Source of the DNA: Aralia elata | Taxonomy: Eukaryota > Streptophyta > Magnoliopsida > Apiales > Araliaceae | Assembly (NCBI GenBank): GCA_034770075.1 | Contig: CM068377.1 | Location: 51,438,271-51,502,270, forward strand | Direction of reading: 5' to 3' | Length of the DNA: 64,000 bases | Shown: one piece after another, positions 1-13,500 of the stretch | Layout of the letters: each line of letters starts with the position of its first letter | Numbering within the stretch: position 1 is the first letter of the stretch | Program-made: the position numbers and the translations under genes | Notes under the pieces: model-generated | What the model was told of the DNA's origin: nothing | Databases searched by the model: none | The model's input: only the letters and a program-made list of their open reading frames with translations

Positions 1-1225
1 CGATTATGGAATTGAAATTTTGGCTTCTAATTCTTTCGTTCTTTTCTTCTTTTCTCTAATTTTTTATTTTCTATTTTTTTTATTTTTATTTTTTGCTTCT
101 TTTCCAGGTGCTAACTATCCACCAATTTTCTCCTTATAATCAAGGGATAATTATTACAAGCATTAAGAAGAAAATATCCAATATCTTCAAGATAAATTGA
201 TACTAACAATCAATACTTCTCAGTTTGAACAATATAACCAATATCTCCAGCCATATATAAATACTGAAATTTTAACATAGAAAATAGCTATGGTGATTAC
301 TAAAGAGCTGAAGAGGGCTATTTCAGATTTTAAACTACTAGTGCCCTGGACAAAAGAGGATATAGTGTGTCATGGAGTTCAGGCAATCATCAAGAGAACA
401 GATTGAAGGTTTTGAAGATGTTCCCATACTACCACAAGAAATGATGTCATTCCAAGCATTATCATGGTGCCTTCTGGACAATACACACGAAGATTTTTTT
501 TTTAGTACTTTTATTAGGAGAAAGAGCCATAAGAGGGTGGTGGAACTCGCAAGAAGAAACTCAAAAGGACTGGGAAGAAGTCTATGAACAAGCAGCCCCA
601 AAACCCCTTAGAGGAAACTACCCCTAGGCAAGAAAACCCACAAACAATCCCAAACCAACAAGGAGAAACTATACAGAAATCTATACTTCATTGGCACTGT
701 GATGCCAAACTTTACTTGAAAAACAATACACAAAATTATGTAATACAAGATAGCATTAGCATCTCTCCTAAATTTTCTGTAATTGGTACTATGTGCTCAC
801 TTATATTGTCACCGACAACTCCGGACAAAGATGACAACTACAAGGAAGATAAAAAAGAGATTTTGAACCATGCCACTCAAATGCATAATGATTATCAATT
901 TCATATCAGATGAACATTTAGAGAACTAGTTGGGAGGGAAGGGATCAGATGCAGTTTTTACGGTTTCCATGAGAGTATTTGTCCATAACAACAAATTAAT
1001 GCTACCTCTGCAACAAGGGGTAAAATGGATCAGAGAGTTGACCAAACCATATCAATAAGCAAAAGGAGCTTACAGAACACGGACGGATTTATGATTTGGT
1101 TAGAAATTAAAGCATAAAGCCCCATAAGAAATGAATGTGCATCAATTTGCACTTACATTTAACCTTTCAAAGTAAAAGGAATAATTTTATGTGAAAAAGC
1201 AAACGAAGTAACTAAATGACCATAC
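1..1225. other. left-edge sequence, intronic for the RhoGAP gene, no assignable gene
   Basis: This lies downstream of exon 13, so it is intron. I find no next RhoGAP exon. Plus-strand frames at about 292-390 and 372-913 (71 and 109 codons) are broken and match nothing I can name. They could be decayed mobile-element coding sequence, but I see no diagnostic motif. Confidence 0.4.
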
Positions 1226-4200
1226 CCCAAAAAAGCTATCATATTCCTCTAGAAGAGTGATAACGATGGCTTGAGCATGGTTAGCTGCAGCAGCTGCTTG
1301 CAAAAGTTGCATAGAACCATCACCACCCATATCAAAATCATTTCCAAGCTCACAGTCACCAGCCAGAAGGGGTCGAAGAAGCAGTGGTGCCATGCAAGCT
1401 GCAACGGCTGAAGTGCTCATTCGATTCACAGCCTTGTGAGAAACCACAGTTTGCATCATCATCAAAATTCTGGACATACAAGGGCAGAAAAATCAAGTCA
1501 TAATTCAAAGTGAGCAAACACGTGTCAGTAAGTTTAAGGCACAGGAAATAAAGGCATTAGTTTAATGAAAAGGGAAATAGATTTTACAGAATTTTCTTTC
1601 CCATGCAACTAGGAAGTTCAACAAGAAAATTATGGTAAAATCTAACATGGTTCTGCTCTTTCATTTAACATCTTCAGCAAGAATTAAAATTCGTGAAATG
1701 GTTCTGCTCATGGAGTGTGTGTGTGTGTGTATGTATATATACCATATGTGTATATATATGTGTGTGTGTGATTGTTGCACATTAATATTCGTGTGGAATA
1801 CACCCAAAAAAGGTGTCAATTAAAAGGTAGAAAGAGAATTTAAAAGTGAACATTTTAAAATTTGAATTCAGTCAAGAAATAAAGTCAGGTCTGTCCATCT
1901 AGAGTGAAGAGTCCCCTTTGCAGATTTTGGGGCTTTGGAGGAAATAGGAATATTTTGTGTTGTGAAGGTGGTGTGTTGTGCTATTTTATAGGGTATATGG
2001 ACAGAGAAGAAGATAAACAATCTTTACCTGCCGGAGTGGAGTGTTCACATGCTATAGAATTGAGTTTCTTTACATTAGGGATCGCAATTTTCCCCGAGCC
2101 TGTGGAGTCCTACCCCACCACTAACGAGGCGGAGTTTTTGACCTTTGATCAGAGTTTGGGCATGGGACAAGGAAAATCAAAAGGCAAAAAGTAGGAGTCG
2201 GGTTGGGGCTGGATTATTACATTATAGTTATATATTTAAAATGGAGCGGGGGCCTCAAGGGGTGGGGTTGGAATTTATAATTCCCCATGGGATAGGAAAT
2301 GGGTTGAATTTTTAAAATCCGGCTGGGAAAGGGGAGGGGTTGAGGAGTAGTGAGATGGATGATACTACTAGTGCAGGTAATGAAAGGGACTACGGCAATA
2401 ACAATTCGTGCCACACATTGGAGCCCTCGTCTATTTTGGGATATTGATCTCAATTCTTTGGCGAACTTTGAAAAATGATGGTTGCCATAGAATTGGGTAA
2501 GGAGAATATTGGTAAAATCAAAGATACCAAGTTTAACTCTATCGCTGGACAAGGTGGAAAGAATAAAGGGGAAAAAGAAATAATGACCAAAGGGATAGGT
2601 ATGATATAAAAGATCATTTGGTTGATTGGGATTCTCTATACTGTCCTAGAGAGGAAGGGAGTTTAGGTCTTGAGAACCTAGTATTTAAGAACCTGTCTCT
2701 GGTGGGCAAATGGCTATATAAAGCTTTTTTTTGGAACCTAACTCTCTTTGACATCAGGTGATTAGAAGAAAGTATGGACTTCAGTAGAATGGGTGGCTTA
2801 TTGTCCTTTTTATGTTACTCATTCAATCCCTTGGTGTTCATCTCTCAAGGTACCTTTCCTTCCAATTCCTTGTTCGGCTTCAAATTGGTAATAAGATGCA
2901 TATTCAATTTTGTGAGAATATCTGGAATTGGGATGTCCTTCTCTCTTCAGCTTTTCTTTGTCTTTATTACCTTCATCCGGCCATAATTCTCCCAGTAGAG
3001 AAATTTTACTTATGCAATTTAAATGATAGGGAGGCAGAGGAATTCTCATTTAATCAGCTCATTAATTCAGCCTCCATATCTCGAACTTTGGATAGGCGTG
3101 CTTGGACTTTTGATCCATTGGAATCTTCTCTTGACAGTCTTTATTCTTTTACTTGTTGGGTTATCATGTATATGTCATTTCCCTATAGTCTCTTATATTT
3201 GAAAACCAAAGGTTCCCTTGATAATTAAAGCTTTTGTACGAACATTTACCCTTGGTCGGCTTAACACTAATGACATGCATTAGAAGCACTAGTCTTAAAA
3301 ATCTTTATCCCCTTATGTATGTGTTATGTATGTGCAAGATAGTTAATCTCATTCTCATTTGTTAATTCCGTGATGCTGGATTTGTCCCTCTTCGGTGGAA
3401 GCTCTTCTCCTATGTTAATTCAGGGTTTTGAAGGTACAAATGATAGGAGGATTCTTTGAAGATTACTTGTTTTGCCATTTAGTGGGGAGTTTGGATAGGA
3501 ATGCTAAACGTTTTGTGGTTAAACAATGAATATATATTTTCTCTAGAATAGAGTGTCTTTCTTTGCTTCTCCTTGGGCTCCTATGATAATATTATTAGGT
3601 TATTATTATATATTATTATTTATGGATGATTTCAATGTAATTAGTTTATTTAGTAGATAATAATAGGATATATTTAATTATATTAGTAGAACATTCTAGA
3701 GTATTAAATATTTAAGGTAGTAGATAATTACTATGATTTTATTTCCTTATTTAATTACGTTACTTAATATTTTACTTAGCCTCCAAGTATTACGGTTTTT
3801 TCTATGCCTATATAAACAGTTGTAATCCATTATTATTAATTATTGAATGATTGATTGATATTATTGAATTAAGCTTTGTGCTTTGTGGCTTTTAGCCTTT
3901 TATCTTCTTTGAATTCCCTTTTTTCCTTCCTCCATCCTTGTCCTACATCATCATGCTTTTTTATCTTCCCACAGAGATTGGCAGGCGGTGATCCACTATA
4001 AGCCTCATTTTTCCCTCATATTTCCTTAGTTTCTTTTAGCACTAAAATTTTCTTCTTCAATTACATTAAAAAGCACAATGGCATAAAACTAAAGTAATAT
4101 AATCAATTTACTAAATTTCAATGATAATTATATTAGTTTCTAGACACTAAAGAAACCCTAAAACATAGAGACCAAGTAACTCTAATACGGTTTAGAATAA

Positions 4201-7200
4201 TCTCTCTAAATATAATTAAAAGATAACTATTTTATCTCTCATTGATAATATAAAATAATTAATTAATAATATACTTTAATTCCCATATATCGCTCCACAT
4301 CAGTTCTTATCGCCAACAATATTCAAGATAAAGATATTTTCGCCTATAATATGAACTTTGGGCAAGGGAGGATGCAGGTGTGGGGGAGGAAAATTTAAAC
4401 ACTTACGGAATTTGATACTAGAGAATTCTTTCTCTAAACTTGACAATGATGAAAATTATCATGGATAAAGAGCTGTATAAGGAAAGCACGTTTAAAAAAA
4501 AGTTATACTAACCAACAAATCAAGTTCAAGAACCAGACAACAATTCACACAACACTACAGAGAATTCAATTCAGTTATTTTCTGAAGTACCTCTGCAGTA
4601 AACGACGATTTGGCTCTGGAAATGTTTCACATATAGCTCCACGCATAGCACTGACTCTCTTACTACGATCAGTTCCTATCATGATCATTAAAAAAAATTC
4701 CACAATAACTCTCTCAATTTTTTAAAGATAAAAAACACAACAAACATTTTTTCTTTATTTAAGATTAAAAAAAAATGCCACTATTAAACAAAACGATAAA
4801 TAAGAAAAAGGTTCTGAAAGAGCATCACCTACAAATCAGCATAACTACTTCGCCACCTCCTATGTCCCTAATAATTATGTCTATGAAGATGTTTTGTCGA
4901 CTTTACACATCAAACGAACCCAAGTTCCCAGAAATCGCCTTCTGGCATCTTTTAAGGACACTTTAGAACTGAAAACTTACTTTCCAGAATTTTTCAGAAA
5001 CCAGTCTTGCATGGATTTCCAAAATAAGCCCGTAAACACTAAAATCACTCTCAAATTTTTCAGGAAGTGGAGTTCAATATTAAGAAAAATTATGGAACAC
5101 GAGCATGCTCTATATAGAATGTTAATAATTTCCTTAACAGAAAGTAAAAATGAAAACCAAATGATGCATGTCAACGGGCAAAAAGATGACACGAGGGTGT
5201 TATGAGTACATACAAAAAAGAGAAGAATTACAGAATAAAGCACTCATGAATATTTCATGTAGCAACAAAAAGGTCAAAGGATATGAGTGGGGACCAAATG
5301 AGGCAGAGGTAACCAATTTAGCATGATATGTTCAACGAAGACAATAACTAACCCGATGAGGAGTAACATTCCTAGTTGAGAGATCTACCTAAGCCATGTG
5401 TAATCTAAGAAGTAAGTTACATCCAATTTCCTGAGCAAAGGGATAAAAGACATGAATATTTGCAAACAATTATTGTAGAATAATAACATCACAAACATAT
5501 TACAGAACTCTTGAACAGCAAAGCTTAACCAGATAGATTACAGCCAACAGAATATTATCATTACATTGTTTCTAGAATTAAAGGGAAATCAAATCCGAAA
5601 TCAAGAGATACCATAGTCAACAATCCTGACTCCAGTGGGAGAAAGCTCCAGCCAGCTGGAGTAAATAACTAAAGAATTTCATCTGATGAATGATTTATAT
5701 AGACAAGTCCACAACGCATGAACTCTACAACAGAGTGCATATTAAATTGATCCTAGTCGAGTATCTCTGGGATAAAATAAAAACAGAACCATGAGAAATA
5801 ACAAATAAGCGCTGTCCTAACAAACTTACGAAATGCTTCTAGTAGAGCATTGCAGCAAGACGCAGGAACCGGAGATGATGGTAACTCCCGGAGAATATAC
5901 TGAAACAGAAACACAAAGAGAACAAATATCAAATAAAGCACCGCCTCCAAAAATAGTGTAGCCTTTAATGAAAATGTCATTTAATGTCGTTAAGTAAGTA
6001 CCTTGATACAATCTGCTATGACATGTGCATCCTCGTTTGAAGAAAACTCATTTTTTCCTGAATCACAAAGCACGAGAAAGAAAGCTTAGAAAGTAGCAAC
6101 ACTATCAAATTAGTTAGGTTATGCAATTCCATTACCCAAAAATAAACATGCTAATTTTTCTTCACTTTTCTTCTCTTTCTCTTTTTTTAGGAATTATAAT
6201 TTGCACTACATTGGTCAAATGGGAAAGAGTTGCATATTTTTTGAGACGTGTAAGATTTGAACTTCTAATCTTGCGAATGGGTGAACGGATGCAACTCCAT
6301 TAGCCAAAAATGACTGCTAATTTTTCTTTTCTTTTCTTCTCTGTCTCATTTTTTAGGAAATATAATTTGCACTACATTGGTCGAATGGGAAAGAGCCATA
6401 ATTTGTGACCTGTAACCTTCCGATCTTGCTGATGGGTGAATTGGATGAGTACCACTGCACCAACCTTATCTTATGAATCTGTTACTTAATCATATTCCCT
6501 CCGTTCCACAAAAGGAGTCAAAAATTGCAAATATTAAGGTTCTTATTTTGTTCCATGTTTACCCCTAAAAATAATAAGTTGTTAGTTTAGTAGTGGTGGC
6601 ATGATAATGAAATTATGCTATAAAAAATTAAGTAAGTTGTGTCATTTTATACTACTATCAGTAAAAAGATAACTCTTTTTGCGGAACTAATTTTTTTTGT
6701 TTGGCAAATAAGACTCTTTTTGTAGAACAGATGGAGTATTAATTTCCTACACTCTGCTTTGTCCAAATAAGATCAAGATCCAGAATTGTAAAGTACAAGG
6801 AGACTTCATGTGAGGGTATCATGTAAAATTTTGTTGATGGCGGGGTGGGATCAACATGTTTGGGTTGGATGGATCTGGGGTAGTTGCTTAATCAAGGCCA
6901 GGATTGGGGAGGGTTCCCGTAGACCATGCCCTCTCTGCCGCCATGCTTAATCATAATGCAGCTAAAGGTCATCAAAGTCAAAGAACCGAAGAGAGAGAGA
7001 GAGAGTACCAACTGCTCTTTGTCTCTCACAATGAAGCTCAAGTTTAACTCACTTCCCATGAAGCCAATTTCGATTTCATCTCTAACTGACCAGGTTTCAA
7101 CAAATATATTACGCTATCTGCTATTCTGCTTTATGTTAAAATAGCTTATTAAATCAAGACTGAGATGACTTCAGTTCATTCTAGCAACTGCCAGATTACA

Positions 7201-10200
7201 AAATAAGTCCTCAACTCCATTTTGAAACAAAGAAAAAGTAAGGAAAGTTAAATTCCTTTTTCTGTTCCTTAAACAAGTCTTTGTTTTTGGAAGATTGAAA
7301 ATGAAAGTGATGACAAGAATTCAAAGACGGGTGTTTCTTAAGAAACAATTTCAAGAATTTTTTAGGAAGGAGCATTTCAGGGAATCACTATGCTGCATTT
7401 TCAGTAAAGTAGGCAACATTTCTACTGTACTCAAAATAAATATTAAAAAAGTAGGTTACACCCAAAAAAAGAGGAAAATTTTGTTGCTTACATACAGAAA
7501 ATATTTACCATTTACGACATGGTTTTGAAACTGATATAAACAAATGGCAAACTTCTGGAAACAATCAAACAGCTTACACAATGATACCACTAAAACACAT
7601 AACCCGAACAGTTATAACGTTCAGAAAATAAAAATAAAACAGAAAATCAATCCTAACCACACGGGGTGGAAGCATACTGACCTTGTTCGAATTGTCGAAT
7701 CCGGTGTTCAACATCATCAACATCTGCAGCTTGGCGCAAGATCCCTTCTACTTTGACTCCTGGAATATTAGTGTACATAAACTATCAACAAGTTCATATG
7801 GTTGGGTAGAATAATTTAAAAAAAAAAATAGCTTTCCATAAACACCGTACTGCAAAGAATAACTTTTGAATAGACAGAAACAATTATATAGAAAAATATA
7901 ACTGAATGTTATAAGAGCATAATCATCTCAAACTATATAGGTTAAGGTCTGCGAAATTACATGAACATGGATTAGGAGGCTCACATAACTACAATTTTTT
8001 TAAAAATAACAGCATTATTTTGAAGGCATGTTTTCTGAATAAAAATAAAAGTAAAATAAAATTTACCACCTGCAGTTTACATATTTTTTCACTTAGCTAC
8101 CTGTAGTTAAAAAGTTGCCAGTCAACCACCTATGGTATAAAAAAAGTTGCACGCTACCTCAATTCCATACAACTTAATGGAAAGTGAGATTCACTACCCC
8201 AAAAGCAAGTGAATAGAGTGTCTAACCGTTAAATTAGTTGTTCAAACTACCGAAATACCCTTAGTTCTTCACCAATTTGATGAAGAATGCCCTTAACAAG
8301 ACACACGCAGAGTCGCATACCCACTTCAAAATTAAGTTAACCATCTGTGGTGGTATTTTTGTGGTGGTATGTTCTTTCTAGTTCGGATGCAATCCTTCTT
8401 TTGTCCATGAATCCAAATAATGAAAAGGATTTTACATTTTTAGGTAGTACTTTTTTAATGATATCACAACATTATCTCAACAGTCGCATAAAGTTAGCAT
8501 CAAATCTTTTCACTTTGTTTATCAGATCGAAGAACCCCAGGTTTAACCTTTGATGATGTGATCATACGTAAATAAAAGAAATTTGCCTACCTACTTGCAA
8601 ATAATTACACTAACATACAGCTTAAGCAGTGCCTTGCTAAATACAATTTTAATAGAAATGAGCATCAGTTGAAACTATAATTAAGATATTCGAGGTTATA
8701 TATTCTCAATCATAAAACTAGGGTTTTGCCAACACCCTCTTCTTGAATACATATTATTCCTTGGTGGATCACCTCTAGAGGCCAAACACTTGGGTGGCTA
8801 ATGTTGATCAAATGAAGGAATCTAACCGGTAAATTCAAGGAGAACGCGAAGGATTTGGAGTTGAACTTGTACCTGAGGAAGCACGGTTCTACGAGGGTAT
8901 GATTCTGATTCTCTATCTCTTTCGTATAATTGATAATTGAGTACAAGGAAAGATCATGGCGATGGTTTGTATAAAATTTTAAAATCCGATTTTATCGCGC
9001 TTCCGCTATATTTGCGTAATTTGATTGCATGCTCGCGTTATATACAAACCTAATATTATATTATCTTCTGTGTAGTGAATTAAGTAATATCTATTCTGCA
9101 GATACTATCAGTACTTCTTGCAATCACAGGAGTAGTTTTATCAAAAGAAAATTTGACAACTCTTTTAACAATAATCACCAAAGAATGGATTAGCCCTTTT
9201 ATGGTGTCATATGGTTTAAAGCCTTGATTGGGTTTATCAGGCCACAGACGTAATATATACAATTTCTCACATGGGAAATCTAGTATTCTAAGTGACTTAA
9301 TTTACTGGAGTCACTTGCAAGTCTACGTACTAAATCTTGTTCAATGAGAGAACACTAACTGAATATAATGTCGTCGAGGTTTTTCAACTCACCTCAATAT
9401 TGCTCCCTCTCTTTTGTAATACACATTACCCATTCCAAACACACAAATGTATATATGCAAGGCAACTCATACTAAATTTAATATTTATCAACCAAATCGA
9501 CCTCTAATTTGATCAAAGTTCCAAGTATTTGGTCGGCTTTTGAGAGAGCCAATTCACATCTCTCTTGTCTTGGAGCTTGAGAGATTTGGGCAACATATAT
9601 GCCTAAAATAATGTAAAGGCTTAAAAATAAATTACTGCCTAAACTATTACCTTTTTCCACTTCGATGATCGATCTTTTAATTTTTGCAATTAAAACATTA
9701 AACTGTTAATTTTTTTCACTTTGGTTCAATTAGAACGTCACGTCAGAAATTGAAGACGTGGCATACTGATGTGGCAAATCAATGGATGTGTAACTGAAAA
9801 ACAAGTTTTTAATGAAGTTTTTTACAAGTGTATTAGACTAAGGGACAAAAAAGTAAAATAACAAACAATAAGAGTTTAAAAATAAAAAGTATCTCATCTA
9901 ATTAATATTAAGAACAAATTACAAATAAATAATTAACATTTAAGCGGGTTCAGCTAGATATTGTCAAAATCATATACAAAATCAAAACAAAAGCCAACAA
10001 CAAAATTAAAAATAAAAACAAAATCAAAATAGATTATATTCTTCTCTAACCTAGATCACATCAAACATGAAATGAAAGAAACACCTCAAAATTCAAATGA
10101 GTACAACTTATACTCTTTATAGATGCATAGAGATCCAACCACAAAATCATTAGAAGCCCTTACGAAAAACAGCTCAAATCTACCACAACCTAATCCCAAA

Positions 10201-10526
10201 AGTTGAATTGCGTAACAAACCCATTCATCCATCAAATCCAAATGGTAAGATTTATTTTATCTCTCTATAGCTTGAGTTGTAGTAGGTGGTGCCTTTTCCC
10301 TTCGCTTTTGTCATAACGTCCTCAAATAAGAAATGAGTCTTTTTGTCGATCTCCGCGTCCTGAAAGTTCGCTAAGTAGACTCACTTTACCGAGGGGCAAG
10401 GACCGGTCCATTGCTTGTCCTACCCACATGTGGGTTTCCCGGCAGAACGAATCTATATGTATATCGATGGGATCATACGAAGGGTATGTTATTATTTTAA
10501 ATCTCCTCTAATTCTCTCACTTTGTA

Positions 10527-10569
<43 letters not shown>

Positions 10570-13500
10570 TATATGTATATGGTATAATTTGATTTTTGAA
10601 TTTCAAAAATGAAGAAAGGGACAATCGAAAAAAAAAAAGGGAGCCATTTTAGGATCTAGGAGTTCCAAAGCCGCCAATGATTGAAAAGAAAACAAGATGG
10701 GAGAATACTGAAAGGTTCTTCTCTTTTTCTTTTATCTTTCAATCCATTGTTTGTGTTTGATAATGGATGGCTTAGTGGTGGTCGTGGTGATAAGGGATGG
10801 TGGCGACATGGTGGTGGTGGACGGTTTGGTTAAAGGCTTATCAACGTTGATTGGTTATGGCCAATGGGTTTGACGCAGTAAAGGGGCACTTGTGATGGTT
10901 GAGATGTAAGGTTGGGGCGGCGGTAATGGTGATTATTATGAGCTAAAGTTTAGAGGTGATGAATGAGATTTGAGATTTTATTTTGTTTTTAATCTTTAAA
11001 TTTTAAAATGTAATGATTTATTACATTTCAGTCCTCTCAACTCAATAAAATGATTTAAATATATTGTAAAATGAGTTCTTTTGTGACACGTGCATTATCA
11101 TGCCACCTGTCAAAGCCACATCACTAATTTTTGACATGACGCTCTAATTGAACTAAAATGGAAAAAATTGATAGTTTAATGCCTTGATTGCAAAATTAAA
11201 AGGTCGACCACCGAAGTGGAAAAAGGTCAATATTTAATGTAGTAATTAATATTTAAGACAAACTAGAAATCTAAGAGCTTTTAACTTCGTACATTGTTTT
11301 ATATGCATGGTTGATTGTATACTCCAACAAAGTTTTTTAACTTAAATAAATCGTATAGCATAGATGGCTTGAAGATGCATGCATGCATCTGGATCTGCGC
11401 ATGAACTGGTCTGTGAATGAACAGCTCAGATCTTTGCTTTAGGAGCTTGCTTGAGGTTATTCATTACTCAAGCAGCTGCATTGAATTTAAATTTTTGGAG
11501 CATTTAACAAACAAGAGAGCTTGAAAATAACAAAGCTCCATAGGGACAAGCATCTTCATAGGGCTTAGTTATAATAAATTAACACATTGATACTCCTTAT
11601 AATCTAAATATTAATATATAGAATTCTACACCCTCGATTCCAAAATATAGGATTCAGTTTGACTTTTCAAATTTAATTTGAGATATTTACAAATTATATT
11701 CATTTAAATTTTGAAAATAATAAATCTTGTAATTAGTAATACTATTTAGATAATTTACAACTTTGATAATTGAATTGTCTATAACTAAATTAATTCATAT
11801 TAATTTTGAATTTGAAAATATTTGAAATTGATTTTAAAAAGTCAATATTGATTTTATATTTTGAAACAGAGGAAATACTATTTTTAGAGTAAAGTGCAAT
11901 TTAGATATTAACAGAAAGAGAAGCTTACCATGCTCTTCCAGAAACTTAAGGGCCTTCTCCAAGAAAGATGGAGTCCCATCTATATCCTCCAAGGCAAGTA
12001 AAATGGGTCGGCCAATAACTAGAGATTTTGCTGGCTGGCTGTCCTTCACTATAGAAGAGTAACAGAATAACCAAAAATAATTAGTTCCTAGGAAGCAGTG
12101 AAGAACAACATAAAGCAAGCACCCCATCAATGAATAGCCATAACTATAGCCATAACCTTGTTCAAGGCCCAAAAAAAAAAAAAAAAAGTACCTCATGTTC
12201 TTCAAGATCATGAGAAAACAATAAAATACCAAAAAAATATTATCAACAATCATAATCAAAGAAAATTACAAAATATATCTTCTCACACTTACTGGAGAAA
12301 GTCTTTTAACAAACTTCCTTTTCACATGTAACAAAAAGGAACAGGGAAAAGGCAAGTCTCTAAAAGGGCGCACACAACCACATCATGTATAGAGAGGAGG
12401 ACTGCCTCAAACTCAAAGAAACCCAAGGTTACCAAATGTCATCAGGTCATAAGGAAACTGTTTGCATGAAACTGGAACAGAAGAGATGATACAGGGACCT
12501 AAATTAGGGATTAAAAGTTGTTCTAAGTTCAAACAAGGTGGGCTACTTGTTAGATTTTGGGTTTTAGTAAAGTAAATTAGTGAAACTTAGCAATAAATAT
12601 GAAGAACTTACACTGTTCCAAAGGCGCATCAGCTGCATCAGGCTGGTCACTCCTCAATATTCCATTTTGTCCCATAGCAGCACTTGGTGCATCCGCCAAA
12701 GCTTCCTCAAGAGCTGTCTTCCACTCAAAAAGATCTTCTGAAGTTTCAGCCTGCAGCAATAAAAGCTAATCAGCACATGAGACCAGAAGGTGCACTAGTC
12801 TTCTCAAGCTGATGATAGTGGTAAATGAGAATAGTGATGGTGAAGGTGATCAATCCAAGCTCGGTGACATAAGGGGGGAAATCTCTCCAAACCCCTTAAA
12901 GTATAAAAGTGAGGAGGAATTCAAGATTCTAATTCAAAGTACAAAAGTGCAATGTTATTTTTTATTTTCTTTATTAAAAAAATAGTTACTGGAAAAGCTG
13001 AAAAGATAGAGATTACAATGTGATAAGAGGACTAAAGATCCTCCAAACCATAAAAACAGGAAAGTAAAAATAAAAATAACAAAGCCCTTAGAAGAGCGCT
13101 GCTCTTCAAAGTTGAACTTGAAATCCCGTTAAAAGAACTTAAAGCTGCGGACCACAAAGAAGCCAGGAAAGTAACCATCTAAAATGTTATTTATAATAGG
13201 ACATGAATTGGCAGCTAAAAGTCCGAACATTCCTCCCGTCTAAATACACCAGACTAAAGCAAAGCAACCGCAACACCATAGCACCTTAACATCTCTCCAA
13301 AAATCTCATACAATGAGCACCACAACTTCCATTCCTCAATGCAATGGAGAAACAAATGAGAGCTATCCTCACTAGCCTGCATGCACATCACACAAATGTC
13401 TATAGACAACGATTTGTAGCAGTTGCTTCGCTGAAGAATATTTAGTATTGAGCATATCAAGGACCAAAGACTGGATAAAAGCTTTAACTTTACAAGGAGC

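Noticed and set aside
292..913. Possible virus-derived or gag-like sequence at the left edge
   Set aside because: Short broken frames with a few Trp/Lys-rich stretches but no protease, RT, zinc knuckle or other diagnostic block, so I leave it unassigned.
1716..1772. (TG)n(TA)n run as a regulatory element
   Set aside because: Ordinary microsatellite; similar runs occur at 10522, 23540, 23704, 33173 and 37320.
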